Origin: a virus
Length of the DNA: 50,050 nt
Strand: one strand, 5' to 3'
Virus record (IMG/VR): IMGVR_UViG_3300033571_013263
Span: 1 to 50,050 of that record
Both the position numbers and the translations under genes were made by a program. Positions 46,721-50,050 of this stretch are shown here, one piece after another. The notes beneath the pieces were generated by a model. The model ran no database searches and was not told where the DNA came from. It saw nothing but the letters and a program-made list of their open reading frames with translations. Within the stretch, counting starts at the first letter, position 1, and every line of letters starts with the position of its first letter.

Positions 46721-48487
46721 CTAATTGAACTGCGATTCGCGGACGTCGAAGAAGTCCTCACCAGCGCCGGTGTTGGTGCCGGATCCTTCCCAGCGAAAGG
46801 CAAAGCGGCCCTCAAGCTCTGGCGTATACTGATAGGAGTAGTCGCCAACGGAGTCCTTTGTCATTCCGGCATCGACGCCTTGAACGAGCGTAGTCACGAT
46901 TCCGACCGGAGTCTTGATCTTGAGCGTGACGATAGCCGGATCCACGTCGGCATTGTTGCGCTTGAAATTAGCCGACAACTGCACGACTTCACCAAGGGTA
47001 TATTCTGGCAAGGTGTCACCTCCATCCTGCTTGTGGGCAACCGTCGCATTTGTCACTACCTGCTGACTGACGGTTACACGTGATCGAGTCCTGTCGCTGA
47101 AGACTGCCGTTATGCTGGACTGAGCCGCTATCGTCGCGGCGATCTTACGCCCAACGTCCAGGTCGGCTGACAAGGATGATGTGGGGGCGATGGTCGATTG
47201 CAAGCCAAGCGATTGGCGAAGATCGGCGGAGATCGTCGTGGTCGGCTCGATGCTGGCCGCAATCGGCTTTAGTCGCTTGATGTCGGCAATGACCGCAGAC
47301 TGGGCGGATACTACCGCCGCCAAGTTGACGATCACTTCCAGCTTGCTCAGATTGCCACTGACGCTGGATTGGGCATTGACCGTTGCCGCAATGGCGCGGG
47401 TCAGTGTGGCCTGGCTGACGATATTGGAGTCGGCATTGATTGCACCCGCAAGGCCTGCCGTGCGCTGGATGCTGGCCGTGACGGCTGATGCTGGTGCGAT
47501 CGCAGCAGCAAGGCTCCTGCTCCGGCTGACATCCGCAGATATAGCCGCAGTCGGGTTGATGCTGGCAGCGAGCTGGGTTGCGCGACTGATCGTGGCCGAG
47601 GCTGACAGGGCCGGTGCAATGGTCGCAGCAAGCAGGGTCGATCGGCGCAGATCTGCGGCAATGCTCGCACCTGGTGTGATCTCGGCCCGGAGCGGTACCT
47701 GACCCTGCAAGGTCATTACGCCGATTACGGACGATTGTGCAGCGACCTGAGCCGCCAGACTGACCGCGTTTGTCAGGCTGGCCGTAGTCGATGAGACCGC
47801 ATTGACCGCACCGGTCAAGCTGACTGCATTGCGCAGGTCTGCCGTCGCGAAGCTTGTGGCGTTGATTGCGGCGGAGAGGGGGACGGCGACCGATGCGGTT
47901 GCCGTGATCGCAGATGCTGCGGCAATCGTTGCGGCGAGTGGTCTGGCGACGGACGTATCTGCCGCCACTGCGCTGCTTGCCGCAATGGTGGCGCTGAGAG
48001 GGGTACCTGTTGAAAGAACCGCGATGACTGATGCGGCTGGTGCGATCGTTGCGGCCAGGAGGCTTTCTTTGACCAGCGCAGCGGTGATCGAGGCAGCAGG
48101 GGCGATGCTGGCACTGAGACCTACCGCATTGGTCAGGCTCGCGGATGCGGCGCTGGTTGCGGCGATTGTCGCGGCCAGTGACTGCGTAATAGCAAGATCA
48201 GCGGCAAGGGTCGATGTCGACGCAACGGTCGCGGCGATGGCAACGTTGATTGACATCGATGCCGTCAGACTACCTGTAACAGCGATCTCGGCGGCAATGG
48301 GCCGGGAGTTGGCAATAGTGGCACTGAGCGATGTTGACGGCGCGACCGTGGCCAGCAGGGATCTGTCAGCCTTGAGATCAGCAGAGACGGATGAGGACGC
48401 GCTTACCGTCGCAGACAAGGATACGACTTGTCCACCGCCAGCGCCCCAAAGGGATGTTCCCCATTGTTGCCGTCCCCATAATGCCAT
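46721..48487 (-). CDS. Ala/Ser/Thr-rich repeat protein of the virion
   Basis: 588 residues. The N-terminal MALWGRQQWGTSLWGAGG is followed by more than 20 imperfect repeats of about 18-20 residues with the core L-A/S-A-T/S-I-A-x-x-S-x-x-T/S-A (for example LAATIAPAASVIAVL, LSATIAASSAVAADT) up to about residue 470. The end is a separate beta domain (TLGEVVQLSANFKRNNADVDPAIVTLKIKTPVG ... YSYQYTPELEGRFAFRWEG). Such a regular pattern suggests a beta-solenoid or fibrous rod ending in an Ig-like domain, as in tail fibres or decoration proteins. The DNA repeats may allow length variation by recombination. Function inferred from context. Confidence 0.65.
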   Translation of the reverse strand: MALWGRQQWGTSLWGAGGGQVVSLSATVSASSSVSADLKADRSLLATVAPSTSLSATIANSRPIAAEIAVTGSLTASMSINVAIAATVASTSTLAADLAITQSLAATIAATSAASASLTNAVGLSASIAPAASITAALVKESLLAATIAPAASVIAVLSTGTPLSATIAASSAVAADTSVARPLAATIAAASAITATASVAVPLSAAINATSFATADLRNAVSLTGAVNAVSSTTASLTNAVSLAAQVAAQSSVIGVMTLQGQVPLRAEITPGASIAADLRRSTLLAATIAPALSASATISRATQLAASINPTAAISADVSRSRSLAAAIAPASAVTASIQRTAGLAGAINADSNIVSQATLTRAIAATVNAQSSVSGNLSKLEVIVNLAAVVSAQSAVIADIKRLKPIAASIEPTTTISADLRQSLGLQSTIAPTSSLSADLDVGRKIAATIAAQSSITAVFSDRTRSRVTVSQQVVTNATVAHKQDGGDTLPEYTLGEVVQLSANFKRNNADVDPAIVTLKIKTPVGIVTTLVQGVDAGMTKDSVGDYSYQYTPELEGRFAFRWEGSGTNTGAGEDFFDVRESQFN

Positions 48488-48489
48488 AT

Positions 48490-48669
48490 CTAGTTGTCCG
48501 CGCTTTCGTTGTTAACGGTCGTCTCTGGCTCAATATATGACACAAGGCGATCCATCGCCTTGATGGATGCGCCCTGAGCGGCGGTCAGTCGCCGGACTCG
48601 AACGAGCAGGTCAATATCTTTGGGGCCTATCTTGCCCTGAATCCAGTTCTGCACAGCCAGTTTATACAT
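48490..48669 (-). CDS. XkdX-like small tail protein
   Basis: 59 residues from ATG 48669 (GGAGG nine bases upstream). MYKLAVQNWIQGKIGPKDIDLLVRVRRLTAAQGASI has the 'W-x-x-G-x-I/W-x-x-x-D/E-x-x-x-x-V-x-x-x-x-L/I-T-x-x-x-x' layout of XkdX proteins, which occur near tail fibre genes and holins in many phages. The C-terminus differs. The role of XkdX is not known. It overlaps the preceding chaperone-like gene by eight bases. Confidence 0.6.
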   Translation of the reverse strand: MYKLAVQNWIQGKIGPKDIDLLVRVRRLTAAQGASIKAMDRLVSYIEPETTVNNESADN

Positions 48670-48934
48670 CGGCATCATCCTCCGTAAAAACCATTGAGAC
48701 CACAAGCTCCAATGCAGCCAGTCGCTCTTCTAACGTTGGTTCATCTAAAATTACTGGCGGAATGTGTTCTTTTGTAATAGGAATATTGCCTTCTGCTATC
48801 CAAATCAGATAGGCCTGATAATCAATATTAGTTGGTTCTACTGGAATGCATGTCACAGTTTGATCTGCGTTAATTCTTTTCAAAGTAAAAGCTGACTCGT
48901 ATTGCGTTTTAATATACATATTATAGTTCTGCAT
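48662..48934 (-). CDS. Tail fibre-associated small protein (chaperone-like)
   Basis: 90 residues. TNIDYQAYLIWIAEGNIPI is the typical 'Y-x-A/x-W-x-A-E-G-N-x-P' motif of short proteins behind tail fibre genes, and LEERLAALELVVSMVF is a C-terminal coiled coil. Such proteins assist folding or trimerisation of the fibre, or attach to it. The gene overlaps the fibre gene end by 14 bases. It shares the low G+C content of the fibre's 3' part, so both may have been acquired together. Confidence 0.65.
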   Translation of the reverse strand: MQNYNMYIKTQYESAFTLKRINADQTVTCIPVEPTNIDYQAYLIWIAEGNIPITKEHIPPVILDEPTLEERLAALELVVSMVFTEDDADV

Positions 48935-50050
48935 TAAGTATTATAAAATTGCTCGGATTTGGCGCAGGATACGTCATCACAGGACGATTGGCTACTACAG
49001 TGGTACTTGCAGTTCCTGACAGAAGTGCTGACGTGTTGCATACATAAGTACCAGAGCCGTCAGCTGACAACGTTATATTACTTAAACCATATACACTAAC
49101 ACCATCAAAGATATTAAATGTCCCACTGGTGCTTACCGATGGTGTTGTTCGCATTATTTGTGGATACTGATACGAAAATTGCACAGTTTGAGTGTTTTTC
49201 CCTTGTCCATGGAATATTGGCGCTAGAGTGCGCTGATAATACCGCATGCATTGCGCAAGCAATATCTCGTAAGGCACATAGGCAAACTCCGTTGCCGTTG
49301 AGCCTATTTCTAATTGAGCTAATGCGATTAAGTGTGTATTACTATCACTCGACCCTGTACGCACAAAACTGACCTGTAGTCCATTTGGTGGCACATTTGA
49401 TGTAGGGGTTATGGTGCGTGATATGCGCGTCCAGGTATTAGCTGGAACAGAAATATTGGGTGATGATCCAATTGTTGTTGTACTGCTAAAATTATCCGCA
49501 GCATTGGCATGCGCGACATTGATATTCCACGTAGAAATCGCAGATGCGTAAAATACCCATGCTGAGATTGTATACGTCTGTCCGACCAGCTTCCTTGCAT
49601 TAACCGACTCGATTCTTTGCTGAACTGTAGGACTTGTTGTCTGATTATTTGTGATCGACAGAGATCCTACGCCGAGCGACGCGATTGGGCTGGTAGTGGA
49701 CACGGACTGAGTTGCATTACTGACAGACCATCGGTCAACCAGGAATCCTGCAGCATCCGCAGACGCTCGCTGTTGAACAGAGAAATCGCCATTGATAAAA
49801 AAGTTCTTATTGATACTGGGTATCAGCGTTGGCAATGTAGCCGTTGTAACGACATTGACGCCCTCGACGGCAAGAGTACCTGCCGCGCTCCGGCTGAGTG
49901 TTGTATCGCTGGCATTGCCGAGCTCAATCGTACCCACGCCGATTGTATTACTGGTGGACGTGGCGAACTGATCCAAGCCGCTCGCTGTCAGACCCAATCC
50001 AGTCGTTGGGTGCACGTGATCTGCTCGCGCAGCTGTTGTGCCTGTGCCTA
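48921..50050 (-). CDS. Tail fibre protein (5' end beyond window)
   Basis: At least 376 residues visible; the frame stays open to the window edge, so the start is missing. Just inside the edge the frame reads TTAARADHVHPTTGL, the common ADHxHP fibre motif. SRSAAGTLAVEGVNVVTT and NFFINGDFSVQQRASADAAGFLVDRW follow, then a carbohydrate-binding-like beta sandwich (QRIESVNARKLVGQTYTISAWVFYASA ... ISRTITPTSNVP, FAYVPYEILLAQCMRYYQR). These motifs are typical of receptor-binding fibre tips. It lies far from the tail operon, upstream of the terminase block. Composition is A+T-rich in the 3' part, as in exchanged fibre tips. Confidence 0.8.
   Translation of the reverse strand, partial: GTGTTAARADHVHPTTGLGLTASGLDQFATSTSNTIGVGTIELGNASDTTLSRSAAGTLAVEGVNVVTTATLPTLIPSINKNFFINGDFSVQQRASADAAGFLVDRWSVSNATQSVSTTSPIASLGVGSLSITNNQTTSPTVQQRIESVNARKLVGQTYTISAWVFYASAISTWNINVAHANAADNFSSTTTIGSSPNISVPANTWTRISRTITPTSNVPPNGLQVSFVRTGSSDSNTHLIALAQLEIGSTATEFAYVPYEILLAQCMRYYQRTLAPIFHGQGKNTQTVQFSYQYPQIMRTTPSVSTSGTFNIFDGVSVYGLSNITLSADGSGTYVCNTSALLSGTASTTVVANRPVMTYPAPNPSNFIILNAEL

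Noticed and set aside
47802-48515. Long plus-strand ORF opposite the repeat protein
   Set aside because: It only mirrors the Ala/Ser/Thr repeats of the minus-strand gene; the minus frame has a natural start, the operon context and a distinct C-terminal domain.

Overview
The whole window reads as the genome of a temperate siphovirus (or an integrated copy of one) of an unidentified bacterium. Evidence for this: a tyrosine integrase, a P22-type coat protein with a DUF4055-type portal, large and small terminase, a 1223-residue tape measure and a long non-contractile tail module. Genes start with GGAGG-type ribosome binding sites, promoters are sigma-70-like, and the genes are dense and often overlap by 1 or 4 bases. 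No host genes, rRNA or complete canonical tRNA were seen, so I do not name a host. Both ends cut through genes: a replication-initiator-like gene at base 1 and a tail-fibre gene at base 50050.

Layout. (1) 1-2.7 kb, minus strand: a small replication operon ending in a winged-helix initiator that carries four 17-bp palindromic repeats inside its coding sequence. It is preceded by a leader with crossed inverted repeats, a tRNA-Ala-like element and two copies of one promoter/leader. (2) 2.7-13.2 kb, plus strand: early genes from a TTGACA/TATAAC promoter: small proteins, a Bet/RecT-like annealing protein, Gp157, secreted and membrane proteins, dTMP kinase-like protein, integrase, a DGQHR ParB-like protein, a dCTP deaminase interrupted by an in-frame TAG, and a phage-encoded DnaN sliding clamp. 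(3) 13.2-30.6 kb, minus strand: tail and head genes read from portal to tail tip. (4) 30.7-42.1 kb: an accessory region splitting the late genes. (5) 42.1-50.05 kb, minus strand: tail fibre, a repetitive structural protein, a MuF-metallopeptidase fusion and terminase.

The accessory region is the notable part. A four-gene minus-strand operon (35493-39125) has the content and order of a type IV-B CRISPR-Cas locus: csf1 (zinc-finger Cas8-like), csf2 (Cas7), csf3 (Cas5) and a CysH-like PP-loop protein. I see no CRISPR array, cas6, dinG, adaptation genes or separate cas11. Facing it tail-to-tail is a plus-strand polycistron with a GNAT acetyltransferase, an unknown 286-residue protein, an IbrA-like PAPS-reductase-family protein (SGGKDS), an IbrB-like ParB-fold protein and a DPPW DNA methyltransferase, which looks like a nucleic-acid modification or regulatory cassette. 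The two PP-loop genes belong to two opposed operons whose ends overlap by 77 bases.

How the genes fit together: the initiator, annealing protein, sliding clamp and nucleotide enzymes would support replication in a host that supplies the polymerase. The integrase supports lysogeny. The two late blocks build the particle. The central island probably acts on competing DNA, on the phage's own DNA modification, or on host gene expression; this last part is inference. No endolysin was recognised.
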